Below are positions 48,986 to 59,541 of a DNA stretch of 64,000 nt, in pieces (the first letter of the stretch is position 1; every line of letters begins with the position of its first letter). The notes beneath the pieces are model-generated. The model did not search any database and had not been told where the DNA came from. It saw nothing but the letters and a program-made list of their open reading frames with translations. The DNA comes from Dichotomocladium elegans (Eukaryota; Mucoromycota; Mucoromycetes; Mucorales; Lichtheimiaceae), in assembly GCA_025716815.1 (NCBI GenBank), contig JAIXMN010000010.1, forward strand, positions 1,025,889-1,089,888. The letters are read 5' to 3'. A program made the position numbers and the translations under genes.

Positions 48986-51786
48986 TTAACCTTGCTTTCT
49001 TCGCTTGGCAGCCAATGTGGACGCAGCAAAAGAAAATTCATGCTGCTGAGGTCTCGGTGTCTGTAAGCACGCCTGAGCCCAGGCGCGCTTCCCATCGTTT
49101 GATGGGATCACTGGACGTTGCATGGCTGGTGCTGACATCGCTTGCTGCTGTTGCTGTTGTTGCTGTTGCTGTTGTGACGGTGGCGGCGCCCAAACGACGG
49201 ATTGCTCGGTGTTTGAGGCCATCGCCACAGGATGATGATACGGTGCAACATGGGCTGCCCCAGGATTCGGCTGCTGGGTTCTATCCATAGGTACAATAGA
49301 GTAGCCGGACAGCGGATCGTTACTGGCACTGATTGAGGGGTGAGGAGTGCTGGGTTGCAATGGGGCTGGTGTTGGCATAATTGAAGATTGCTGTTGTTGA
49401 GTTGGTATAGAGGGTATGGTCACGGGAATGGAGGAAACTGTTGCTGCTGTCGCTTCCGACTGAGTGGATACTTCTTTGATAAACGCTCCAGCACTGCCGG
49501 TATCTGATGAATTCCTAGGATTTATCTCGGATATCTGGCCCTCAGGAAGAATCTCAATGTTCCCGAGTTCTCGAGGAAGTGAGTTTGGTTCTTGAATCCT
49601 CTGGATGACCTTCAAATGGGCGCAGTATTTTTCGAGCATACTATACAGGGTGCGCTTCGAAAATGGTTTGGGTAGAATGTCGGTCATGCCGCTGCCAACA
49701 TACTGCATGATGTCGCTGTCCGTAAAATTGGATGTCATAGAGATGATAGGTGTCATCAGATCATATTGTCTGATATTGCGGGTGGCAGAAATGCCATCAA
49801 GATTTGGCATAACAATATCCTAGGAAAACAAGGGCACATTGAATGTTGTAGCAATCATCGTTCTAGGGATACTCAGTTACTACCTACCATTAGAATCAAA
49901 TCATACTTCTCAATACCCATTTTACGGATGGCTTCGACTCCATCCTTAGCCAAATCAATGGTACATCCAATCATATTTAGCAATTTACCGCTAAGGTCAC
50001 GGTAAACGGAATCATCATCAACAAGTAACACTCTTGGTGGCACAGTCCAGCCGCTGCCATTCGGTCTGCGTGTCATGCTGAGGGGATTACTGATGTTACC
50101 GCTGCCGCTAGCAACAGCTGTGAGTGGGTTTTGTTGCTGTGGAGCAGATGAGTTGGATGGGATGGCTATGTTTTCACACTGTTGTAGGCAATTAGCGACC
50201 TTGTCATCCGTAGGTTGTTTAATACGGCCAACGGTAACGAATGCCAATCCGTCTGCAGTTTTGAGTGGTGAGCCGACAATACTTCCGGCATTGACTGCTG
50301 CTGCTGCGACTGCTGCCGTTTGAGGGTCTTGTGCATACCCAATGACAGGTAGCATTGGCGGATCCGGCTGAGATGGTATAGTGCTCTCGGGCGGGGATAT
50401 CGAACTAGCATGAGACCAGTTTGGTTGAGTAAGCTGTTTCGTTATGTTGTTTATTTGCTGGGCCGTTGATTCGGATATCTTTGTATATCTGTCCAGAAGC
50501 GTCTGCATGTCGAGGCCGATGGATCTGTCTCTGTGCAACGATGTATCGCTAAGTGGACCGTCTACGGCAATAGCGGGGAATAAAGTCAGAAACCTTGTTT
50601 AGATGTTAAGCATTGAGATGAAACATTACTTTTCTCGTGATCAGCAACGATATGGAAAAGCTGCTTGATTAGATCATCCTTGGCCTCCATGGTTTTGCCA
50701 AGTTTGACAAATTCGTTCAGGATAAAGGTGTCGTTATGGTGTAGTCGCTGTAGGGTCCCTTCCATATCTTTTTGTGTCTGCTGTAGCTGAGCAATTTGAA
50801 GCTGGAGTGTGTCTGCCAATTGCCGTATCTCGAGGAAGGATTCATTTGACTGATCCTCGTCCTCTTGTTGGGTAAGGGGAGCATCCGAGCTTGAGGTCTT
50901 TTCTTTGGCTCTTGTTGATGATGAGGTAATATTGCTAGTCACCAGAGAAGGCTCTTCCTTTTTAGCCTTTCCTGGTGTCTTTCTGCGAATCTCTTCAAGG
51001 AGGTCCTTGCGATCTCGCCTGAATTTTGGGTGTACAAATTCCCATGCCTGAAACAAGAGGCCCTATTCGGTTAGATAGAATTGTAGGCATTACAACCAAA
51101 GAAATCTCACCTGATCACCGTACGGCTTATGCCCATCGTCTGCGTTTCGGACCTTATGAAAATCTACAGAGAACCAGAATGAGAACAGTGATTCAGAAAG
51201 AAACGTCTAATCACAACAAATATGATATACCGTATTTGTTCAGTTGTCGGACAAAGCTGGCGAAATTGCAGTGCTTAAAGTGCTTTGGCAGGATCCCCTT
51301 TGAAAATTCGTTCGTGTCCTTGACGATAAACGTTGTCCCATCAGGACCCCAACAAAATGTATTCTTAAATGCCTTGTTCTCAAGCATTCTATTACAACCC
51401 AACGAAGAGAGCAGAAAAGAAGAATATCAATTCCTTTGAGTTATCTGTCCTCATCATGTAGCCGTTTTCACCTCTCTCTCGCTTATTCCAACCGCTATTA
51501 TCTATCTCTCGACAACTAGGAAACCATCTCATCCCACCCCAGACATTTTCCCCAATTACCCATTGAAAGAAATAAATGGAATAAACCTTAATTACCTGAA
51601 AAGCTTTTGAATGAACTCGGGAACGGATCCAGTTCCACCTTCGCCAGTCCGAGAGGTATTATTACTAGAGGTAATATAATGAAGATAAGGATTTCACGTT
51701 CAGCAGGTTGAACCTTCGGCATTGCGGTAATGTGCGAACCGTTTTGAAGTCAGAGAATAATCAAGTTTGACATCGCTTTGATCCAT
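48986..51786 (-). CDS. SKN7: SKN7-type HSF/response-regulator transcription factor
   Basis: Seven exons (51786-51740, 51664-51596, 51388-51231, 51163-51111, 51047-50630, 50561-49888, 49819-48986) close in phase and give about 750 residues. The N-terminal HSF-type DNA-binding domain reads [46 protein letters not shown] coiled coil follows ([20 protein letters not shown]). The C-terminal receiver domain has the acidic pocket [14 protein letters not shown], the phospho-acceptor Asp in [10 protein letters not shown] (on either side of an intron), the Ser/Thr in ISMTSN and the Lys in PKPFSKR. A Gln-rich tail ends the protein. It would receive phosphate from a histidine-kinase/Ypd1 relay and control oxidative-stress and cell-wall genes in the nucleus. 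The first exon (MDQSDVK) uses a weak GTTCGC donor and is the least certain part. Confidence 0.92.
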
Positions 51787-53028
51787 TTTTCAAACCGAAT
51801 TGTCTGATCTAATTGTATGGCTGTTCGTGTAAACAAGAGAAGTAGGAGAGTCAAGAAATGTTGAAAAATAAAAAAGAGTAAATAAGGTTGAGGGAATCGC
51901 AGAAAGGACGGACCTCTGTTTTCCCTTTTGAAATTGAAAAAAAAGCAAAGGGCCCTTACTTCTTTGGGTAGTTAGAGCCTTTACAACTCCGCCATAAGCC
52001 TTACAGCGTCCGTTTTGCCTTGCGTGCGCTCCCTCACTTTCGCTCAATTGTTAAAGAATAAGAAGCGGTGTACTATCCCCTATATTATTCCACATGATTT
52101 TTATCGAATATTAGCGACAAAAGTTATAGGCCAGGGGTAGCAGGGGTAAAGGGCAGCCCCATTCGTAACCACAGCCTGTTTTGAGGTGTTCCAAGTTTGT
52201 CGGCATTTCTTTCGCCGGGTGATTGCTTCTATTCTTGGTGACACCAGCCCCGACGGTGGCTCTTTTTGAACCCATGGGAATTTTTAGCAGCAAGGGACAC
52301 ACCCCAGGTTTCTTCTTTATAGTTGCTGCTCTACGACAGAATCTAATTAAACGTAATGTACATATGTATACTAGAGAGTCGCATCGCATAGAAATACCGT
52401 CCTATAACGGCGGAACAAAGTGACGATCATCATCGCGTGAAGCGCCCGGTATTAAGTCTGACCAATGGAATTAATCCAATGAAAATTCCATGTTTTCAAC
52501 AATTATCGAGCTTGGAGACGGATAACAGTGTAACATCTCATGAGGGGAGATCAAGACATACTTTGATGTCTGACTTGCTGGAGGGTGAATGCTCTCATCT
52601 ATACCCCTAGATAGTATCTTTGAGAATGCGCAGAAGTCAGCAAAATAGTGGACTTGGACATCCCATAAGGAAACAGTTCAAATTCTCTTGCGCCGTCATG
52701 CCGGCTAAAGGACATATATACTTGATCTGGATTTTTCAATGGGCACATATCAAAAGAATACAACCGGTTAGTCAGGAATAAATCATTTTAAAACCGGACC
52801 AAACATATCAGCCACGACGCCACATATACAAGCGTCATCGTCAGTGCGCCCAACGATAAGCGTATTCAGAGCTGCATGAACCAGAAGCTTTCCCCCATAA
52901 GATGGATTGAAAATAAAAAGTAATTTTCCTCATTTTGATTTTTACCGGCCAGTGCGTGATCCCTTGATACAAAGCCCGATACCCTCACCGTCGCTGTTCT
53001 CCAGGACCCTTTTGTCAGAGTAATCACA
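51787..53028. other. Intergenic, 1.2 kb, no supported gene
   Basis: This is the upstream region of SKN7 and LAMTOR5. A minus-strand frame at 52111-52389 is open but shows no family motif. The region around 52700-52880 is unremarkable. Confidence 0.5.
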
Positions 53029-53532
53029 ATGGAAACACAACTGTTAAACACTCTCGGCACAATGTATTCTTCTTCTCGCTTCCATCCTGTGGACATGCAT
53101 ATACCTCCGAAGTGCTCATTTTACATGAAATAGAGCGAATAGGGAAGGTGTAAAGGGTGTCCTGCTTGCAGACGAAATGGGATTATGCCTTGGCGGTATG
53201 TGGATCAGAGTGCTGTGCAATCCTCGCTTCAATCATTTCAACTGAAAATACGCTACTCGATGAACACAGCGAAAGGAATTGCCACTAGTGATGCAGCCGC
53301 TTTTGCTGCCTCGATTGCCCGTACTGCACGCGACCTTCTTCCTCCTGCGTCAGAACCGCTTGACAAGGCCCAGTACCCTACTATCCGCCTGGATTATGAA
53401 CACACGTAAATATCCTTGGTCATTCGGTTGGTGCTAAAAGATCAATAAGTTCAAACTTTTTTTTATCATTGGATATATAGAACCGTGATTATTCGCAACG
53501 AAGGCGCATTTACACTTGCGATATTAATGTGA
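53029..53532 (+). CDS. LAMTOR5: LAMTOR5/HBXIP-like Ragulator subunit
   Basis: Four small exons (53029-53063, 53134-53195, 53270-53405, 53481-53532) close in phase and give 94 residues, close to the 91 of human LAMTOR5. The fold is roadblock-like: VLLADEMGLCLGAKGIA corresponds to the family's 'VLCTDSQGLNLG' region, and the C-terminal strand pair TTVIIRNEGAFTLAILM matches 'NIMIQKHDGITVAVHK'. The protein would be part of the Ragulator/EGO-like scaffold that anchors Rag GTPases for TORC1 signalling on the vacuole. It is convergent with HMCES: the stop codons are only 18 bases apart, so the transcripts probably overlap. Confidence 0.8.
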
Positions 53533-53550
53533 ACTGCCGAACCCTAAATA

Positions 53551-54866
53551 TTACTGTTTTTTAAAGTAGAGCGTGATCTTTTTCTCGCCGTCCTTACGCA
53601 CAGCATGGCTGCTATCAGTGTTATCTTTTTTCATGGACAATTTATGCGCACCGTCACGAGCATAAGTCATGGCCTTTTTGAAAGGTGGTGGCATATCCTG
53701 CTCCTTGACTCTCATTACAGGGTTATCCTTGTCAACTTCATCGATATGTCTTTTCGGCGATGCATGGGTTTGCAAGGAAGAGGTCGATTTTTTGAAAAAG
53801 TTGGATATTGAGCCTTTGAGGCTATCAACCGGAAGAACAAAATCGGGTGAATTGCCTGTTATTGGGCCAACGGCATCTGTAACCTGGTAGCTATTTCCGT
53901 AAAAATTGATAAGCATGGGTGATCCAGCTCTATCCAAACATTTCTAGACACACATGTCCAGATCACCATCATATGGCCTCATCAGCTTTGAAATATCCTT
54001 GCTCCATGGTTCAGCTGAAAGCCACTTGCCGACCTCGAACGACCCGTTTTCGAGTATGACTGGCATTCTGTCATGTAGAAAAGAAAACGCCTTCGACGGG
54101 GACGTTGTAACAATGGCGCAAGTATATATAGATTGACCTAACATCCCAAATGCTCATAATATTCAACACATGGAATTTGAGCCAACGAAGCACTCTCTTC
54201 TATACCATCCACATCGTCAGCACGGTCGAACAGGGCCGCGAAGAGCATAAGCTTCCCATCTCTTCGCTTCGTGTAATGCGGAATTTTCTTACCGCCCGCC
54301 AACTTCTTCCATTCATAAAAACTAGATTTTTCCTCTTCAGGAGGACGACTATGCTTTTTGTTCCAGTTGAAGACAGTCTTTGCTAGCTTACCCGTCCGCA
54401 GCGACAATGCATCGACCGTTGCTTTTTGCACCATCAAAGACCGGTGACCCAACATTCAAAGTCTCATCGCGCGCATTGATAGGCTAATAGATATTATAGG
54501 ATAACGAAAATGAATACTTCAACCTGTGGTTATCAGCATGCTCCTCTTTTTAGATGAAAAAACACCTGGTTCTCTGGAATTGTCTTCGCCCATGACGGAA
54601 TGAAACCCCATTTCTGATAATATGTCATCGTCAGAGTGCTGACGTAAGCTGAGGTGCGATGTTTCCCTTTTCAATACCATGGTTTGGAGAATGAGATTAT
54701 CTCCTTCAGCACGGCGGACGACGGGAATCCAACTTCGCGGTGCAACGTTATAACTGGGTCGGAAATATTCTTCCTCTTTCCACTCATCATTGACAGGAAT
54801 GTGGTTGGATCGTAGCTGTATCCGAAGCTCATTAGGACATAAGGAGCAGGCAAATCGTCCGCACAT
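53551..54866 (-). CDS. HMCES: HMCES-type abasic-site processing protein (SRAP domain)
   Basis: Six exons (54866-54678, 54613-54566, 54483-54392, 54321-54206, 54137-53954, 53890-53551) close in phase and give 322 residues. The start MCGRFAC places the catalytic Cys at residue 2, as required for the thiazolidine cross-link to abasic sites in single-stranded DNA. Other active-site parts are present: Asn in SYNVAPR, the MKWGFIPSWAK block, NARDETL, Glu in GFYEWKK and His in FLHDRMPVIL. The C-terminal extension is Lys-rich and ends KKITLYFKKQ, with an earlier SISNFFKK; both look like PCNA-interaction motifs, as in HMCES, although the usual leading Gln is missing. The protein protects replication forks at abasic sites. 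Confidence 0.92.
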
Positions 54867-55905
54867 GCTGCGCGCAGAAAAGAAGAACAATGACACAATG
54901 ATTTTTCGGCATACCGCGATTTAAAAGGCGACATAGTCACTTCCAACTCATCCTGTAATTTACAAACTATAGAAGATAGGAAAAGGAATTCGGTATTGGC
55001 TGACTGGCTTGAAAACCCAAAGAAGCTTACAGTCCATCGTCTGCGCAAGGGAAGGGCCGACCTGCTTTGAAGGGTTGTGGCTTTGTAATGCCATCAGCGC
55101 TAAAGAGGCTGAAGGAAGAGAACAATAGGAACTTCGCTCAACAGTTATGTATCAAGACAAAATCGAGCACAGCACGCGCAAGACTTTGAATTCTGGATAA
55201 ACCCTCCCTCAGTGGACGCCAGTTTGCGTCATGTTAATTTGTCATTTTTTTTGCAGTTTTCAGTAACGTTTGGCTTTTGGTGCATGGAGTTGCTGCTGTT
55301 TTGTGATCTTGATAATGGGGTGGCCGCCGGGAATCAGAACCTAAGAACGTGATTTAACATTTCTCTTTCGCTGGGATCGACAGCACTGAGTCTGACTCAT
55401 TTCGCACTGGCCGTGGACTGATTTAAGTGATCTCTTCTCCTTACTCCGTTTGTCCTTGATATCAACATCACTACAGTACTATATAGTACGAAATACCCCG
55501 TGGACTCGGAGCATATCCGATTCGGATAGCTTGGGCGACCCAGATCTCAAGTACTGTGTAATAAGTTAGCTGCAGTCGAGAGAATATCCCATTCCGTAAC
55601 AAACTCTAAAGAGCACTATAGAAAAAAATATTATGAAAAGGTCCTATAGTGGAAGCTGAAAGGAGGTATTCAGATGATGGAAATTTCCCTTCAAACGGTA
55701 CTGTTTAATTCTGCTCAGTAGCCAACCGAAATCCATTAGATCACATAAAGTGCGAATCCTTCAACTACAGAATATCTCTTAACCTATAGCGCGCTCCAAC
55801 ATGAAAAAATATCGAGACCTATATTTGCGATGATCATGGCCGATCAATGAAACTAACCCAATATTCTTGGAAGTATTGTCAGCCTTATTAACAGGCAAAT
55901 AATTA
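54867..55905. other. Intergenic, 1 kb, no gene seen
   Basis: This is the upstream region of HMCES. No open frame beyond short shadows and no recognisable element was found. Confidence 0.5.
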
Positions 55906-56380
55906 AAGAATGACGTTTCGTATGTTCATACTTCATCCATCTTGTCTATTGTATTTTTAAGGAGGATTAGGAAATATTCAGCTATAATTACAACTACAGA
56001 GTCATCTGCCTTTTTCTGAGGACTGATGGTTGCAGGAACCTTAAGCTGCATATCATAATACCTGATGCCAATATTGTTCCCGACATTGCGGTTGTTCTTG
56101 CTCTTGTCGTTGTAGTCGTAACCATTGCAGAGATCCCTTTCTCAGACAAAACTGCACTGCGTTTCATCTTCATCCGGAATCCAAGCTAATCCAGGAATGT
56201 GCAACTTTCCTAAAACCAAAGCCAATCATAGCCTATTGGCGCAGCTAGTCAAGGTGGTCCTTGGGTAGTTCCATCGCTATACCCGTCTCTAGACTGAATT
56301 TGACCCTTGTTTAGTACCGTGCTGCATTCGGTATTCATAAATCATCTGAAGCTCTGGTAGTTTGAAAGTCAATCATAGGT
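55906..56380 (-). pseudogene. Tc1/IS630-type transposase remnant (catalytic middle part)
   Basis: The plus-strand sequence parallels 12340-12790, which encodes the middle of the transposase on the minus strand. Matching stretches cover the region of the first catalytic Asp and the 'VGAISASG' block. It is full of stops and indels. Together with the N-terminal remnant at 58620-59060 it may be one element split by about 2.2 kb of other DNA. Confidence 0.6.
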
Positions 56381-57702
56381 GTAAAGCCCGGGGGTAAAAT
56401 CGAATCTTTGAGACGGGATCCTTTTTATTGAAATAAAATAACTATCTCTCGTTATAACATATGCAGACCACGGTGGTCGTGGTGATACAAGCGGTACCCA
56501 TCGAGTGTTATCCTTAAGTTATTACAGGATTTTCGGGTAACAGTAGGAAAAAAGTAGCAGGGTGGAGCAAGTAAAACTTAGCTTCCGTATTGTTACGCAA
56601 GTAGATCGCTTTATTATAATGCATCATCTCCAGCTGAACGAACCCAAAAGCTCATTGCTGGCATTCTCGTTTAACTGTGCACCCTCAATACGTCCATGGT
56701 ATTCATTACATTCCGTGCAGTGTATATGTGTAAAGTCGCCTGTATCGACTTAGCTGGCTTCCGTTTATGTGCATCGTAACCTCTTGTTACATCTCATTGC
56801 ATTCGACCTGTTTTCCCTGCCATTTCCGCGTTAATGTTGTTCTAGATATTCGTTCCTACGAAGGGCTAAAAGAGTGTCAATGCGAGCTTGAAAGCATACA
56901 ACAAAAAGCGCGTTTCAGATGCTCTCGTTGGTCATCTTACCGCCGTGGTTTTCTTGAACACTAAAATCTGCTCGTCGTAAAGAGTAGTGGCAATCCCACA
57001 AGGACAAAACTGCCAAAGTCATAATAAAAACGATAACATCGCCGTACACTTTAAAGTGAACAAAACCGACTCACCGGTCCTGTTACGCTCATTCGTTTTA
57101 CATACCACACAGAGGACGGCAGATCGCCATTTCCTACTACCCGTCGTAACGCTCTATTGTATCTGGTGCATGACTGCTGCAAGAGGCGCGAAGCGACCCG
57201 TTGTCAAGCTTCCACCCATCGACTTTGCGTAACCGTTGTTCACATTGAACGCCTCGTTTTTTTGTGTGTTTGTTGCTGAGTAGGTTTAAAAGGCACTGAT
57301 GTGACAATAAGTCTCAGACAACAGAGTTTCCCCAGCAGGAGAGAATCAGTGGAAACAGCAAATTCTCTCCAACATGGTGACCTGCCCGGACTCATTCCAC
57401 GTCGTGGGTTTTGGTGGTTGGTATGCCGACACGCAATATGCCATCGCTTTTACCTAAATCCCGATATAACTTCCAGTTCTTCCAAAAGTTTCCTACTTCC
57501 TTTATTCTTTTTTTGCGTAATCTTTCTTCTATGCCTATCATCATCAATCCTTCATAGTGTGTACGCATCATTCGACCTTGCGTCTGATAAACGGTGTTAT
57601 ATGAGACCAGAAGCCCGATTCTTCACGTCTTTATAACATAGTCTCGCTAGAGCAGGACAGCACAGAGCTTGATACTGCAACAACGCTCACTCAATCGCTG
57701 AT
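56381..57702. other. Intergenic, 1.3 kb, no supported gene
   Basis: Plus-strand frames at 56562-57636 are short and lack known motifs. The last one (57301-57636) has a hydrophobic run, but its context and composition do not support a gene. Confidence 0.45.
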
Positions 57703-58250
57703 TTACAAATCCTGTTGACCACACGGAGATGTTATCACATTACACATCGAACTGCAGCCTTCGAACGAATCTTCATATGACGTCGGGATATTTAGGGGTA
57801 CCTCAACATTAGCAGCGTATACGATGCAAGCAAATTTTTCACCCCAAAAGCGCCCAGCGCCTTTTTCTTTTCGAAGCGGGCAAAGGTCGACTGCTTTCAC
57901 GGGGAGCGTCTTCCTCCCATGTCCTCTTATAGTCAAACTTTCCAACCGTCGGCGTGCATAAAAGGCTCTTTTCTGTTGAATATCGTACACCCTGAAAATA
58001 AAGGTAGCATCCTGTGAGCCTGATCCTACCTGCGAAAATAACCCGTTAGTGGGCACTAGTATATCTTCTTATAGATTCAACGTATGTGCTACAAAAAATG
58101 CCACTCGTTGGGCCTGAACGATCGGTGCCGCGAAAATTGTCTGTTCCTTTGTCAACGTGCCACCATGGCTACAAGTCTGACTAATGGCAAAGGCTGCTTT
58201 ACCAAGGCGAAAATGAATACTTCGACGGAAAATTCCTTTCCGCAAACCTG
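57703..58250 (-). CDS. Hypothetical small protein, two exons
   Basis: A 3' exon of about 106 codons (58020-57703) is open from a CAG acceptor at about 58021 and contains VGSGSQDATFIFRVYDIQQK, FWGEKFACIVYAANVEVPLN and the Cys-containing end EGCSSMCNVITSPC. Upstream, a probable exon (about 58210-58110) ends before GTAGCACATA and reads ISQTCSHGGTLTKEQTIFAA. The two join in frame. No family is recognised and the start codon is not resolved. The even spread of cysteines (about five to six) suggests a small secreted or disulphide-bonded protein, but no signal peptide could be read. It could also be a transposon passenger, since it lies between two parts of a transposase remnant. Confidence 0.4.
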
Positions 58251-58619
58251 TATCCTTGTATCATACAACTGACATGGAAGTATTCTTTACGGGATTCTTC
58301 TCTTTCGCTTCTTAACTATTACTCGCTTAAAAAAATAATCCAACCCTGCTACTTCTTGCTTATTTTTGCCCAGTAGCCAGCTGAAAATCCTGTACTTATT
58401 AATAGTCTTTATAGTGTTGAGGTTGGAAGATATCTGAGATGCACTTGTAGAAGAGGTGAACAAGCCACCAATCTTGATCAGTACTTTCTCTAGAAACGCC
58501 GTGTCATGAACAGCAGATTATGACAGGAGCGTTGCTTTGTATAATTACAAGTCGCTCAAATATCCGAAGCATTCATTCTACGGCTTGTTCTATGGTAATG
58601 GTTGTATTGTTGTCAATGC

Positions 58620-59060
58620 AGCATAAATCATATGCCTGGTTTATGTTGTCATTGGCAGTGCATGAATGACTTCGTGCTGCAGGTTTCTTAAAATAGTGTC
58701 AGAGACCTTTCTATGATGCTTATCGCTGTGCTGGACGAACATGGACTCCTAGCTGCTTCGCAGCAGCCGATGCACTCGAGATGTTCTCGGACATCAGTTT
58801 GAAAAATCTGACCTTGTCTTATTCAATGTACATTGTGTGTAACTGCGCTTAATCCTCGCTTCTTTCATTCGAAGGTCTGTATCCTTTCACCTGGGAATGT
58901 GTGTGGTAGTAAGCTCAGAGGTTTCTTTTCAAGATATGCTACGCAGATATTCAGTGAGAGAACGAACGGACTGCAGAGAGTACATTTCTTGATCAAACGC
59001 ATAGCCCATAGGTTCAGGACGTCCCGTTCATCAACGACATGACCTTAGCCATCGTGAAAA
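58620..59060 (-). pseudogene. Tc1/IS630-type transposase remnant (N-terminal part)
   Basis: Nucleotide similarity to 12900-13290 is clear over about 400 bases, for example TTGAAAAATCTGACCTTGTC and GATATGCTACGCAGATATTC-like words shared in the same order. No frame stays open. Confidence 0.75.
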
Positions 59061-59541
59061 AAAAGGTTGCTCATTTCGGAATGTTAACGTGTATAAAAGA
59101 GAAAGAGTCAAAAGGAAGAGATAGATTTGCCAAGTGACATCTTTCCGTGGATGTGATTTTATTTTACGTCCTTTGGCGTAGGGATACGGATGGCAACAAG
59201 CTCAGAGCTGCCGCGCAGAATAGATTACGCAAGTATGTTGTGCGGGGAACAAATCGACTGATGGTAATGTCACTCCTCATCAGTGACATAGCCCATAGAC
59301 TCAAGACAGCCCTGTCGGTCTTCGCAAAGAAATTTAATTGCTCGTTCCGGGATGATGAACGGGCCCGAAGTTTAAAAGCTTGTGCGACATCATTTGGCAT
59401 ATGCGGCTTCTGAATCACCGAGCCATGCCGACGTCGTTCGCTACTGCTATGAGCCAATTCTACACTCCGGAACGAGCTAAAATGCGGATATATAGTTTCG
59501 TGCACTGGCCTATTCCCACAGTAATACCCCACTTCTCCCTC

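Noticed and set aside
48982..49290. Plus-strand 102-codon frame rich in Val and Ala
   Set aside because: Antisense shadow of the Gln-rich C terminus of SKN7.
57301..57636. Plus-strand frame with a hydrophobic run
   Set aside because: The hydrophobic stretch comes from a T-rich tract; no homologous motif or exon partner was found.
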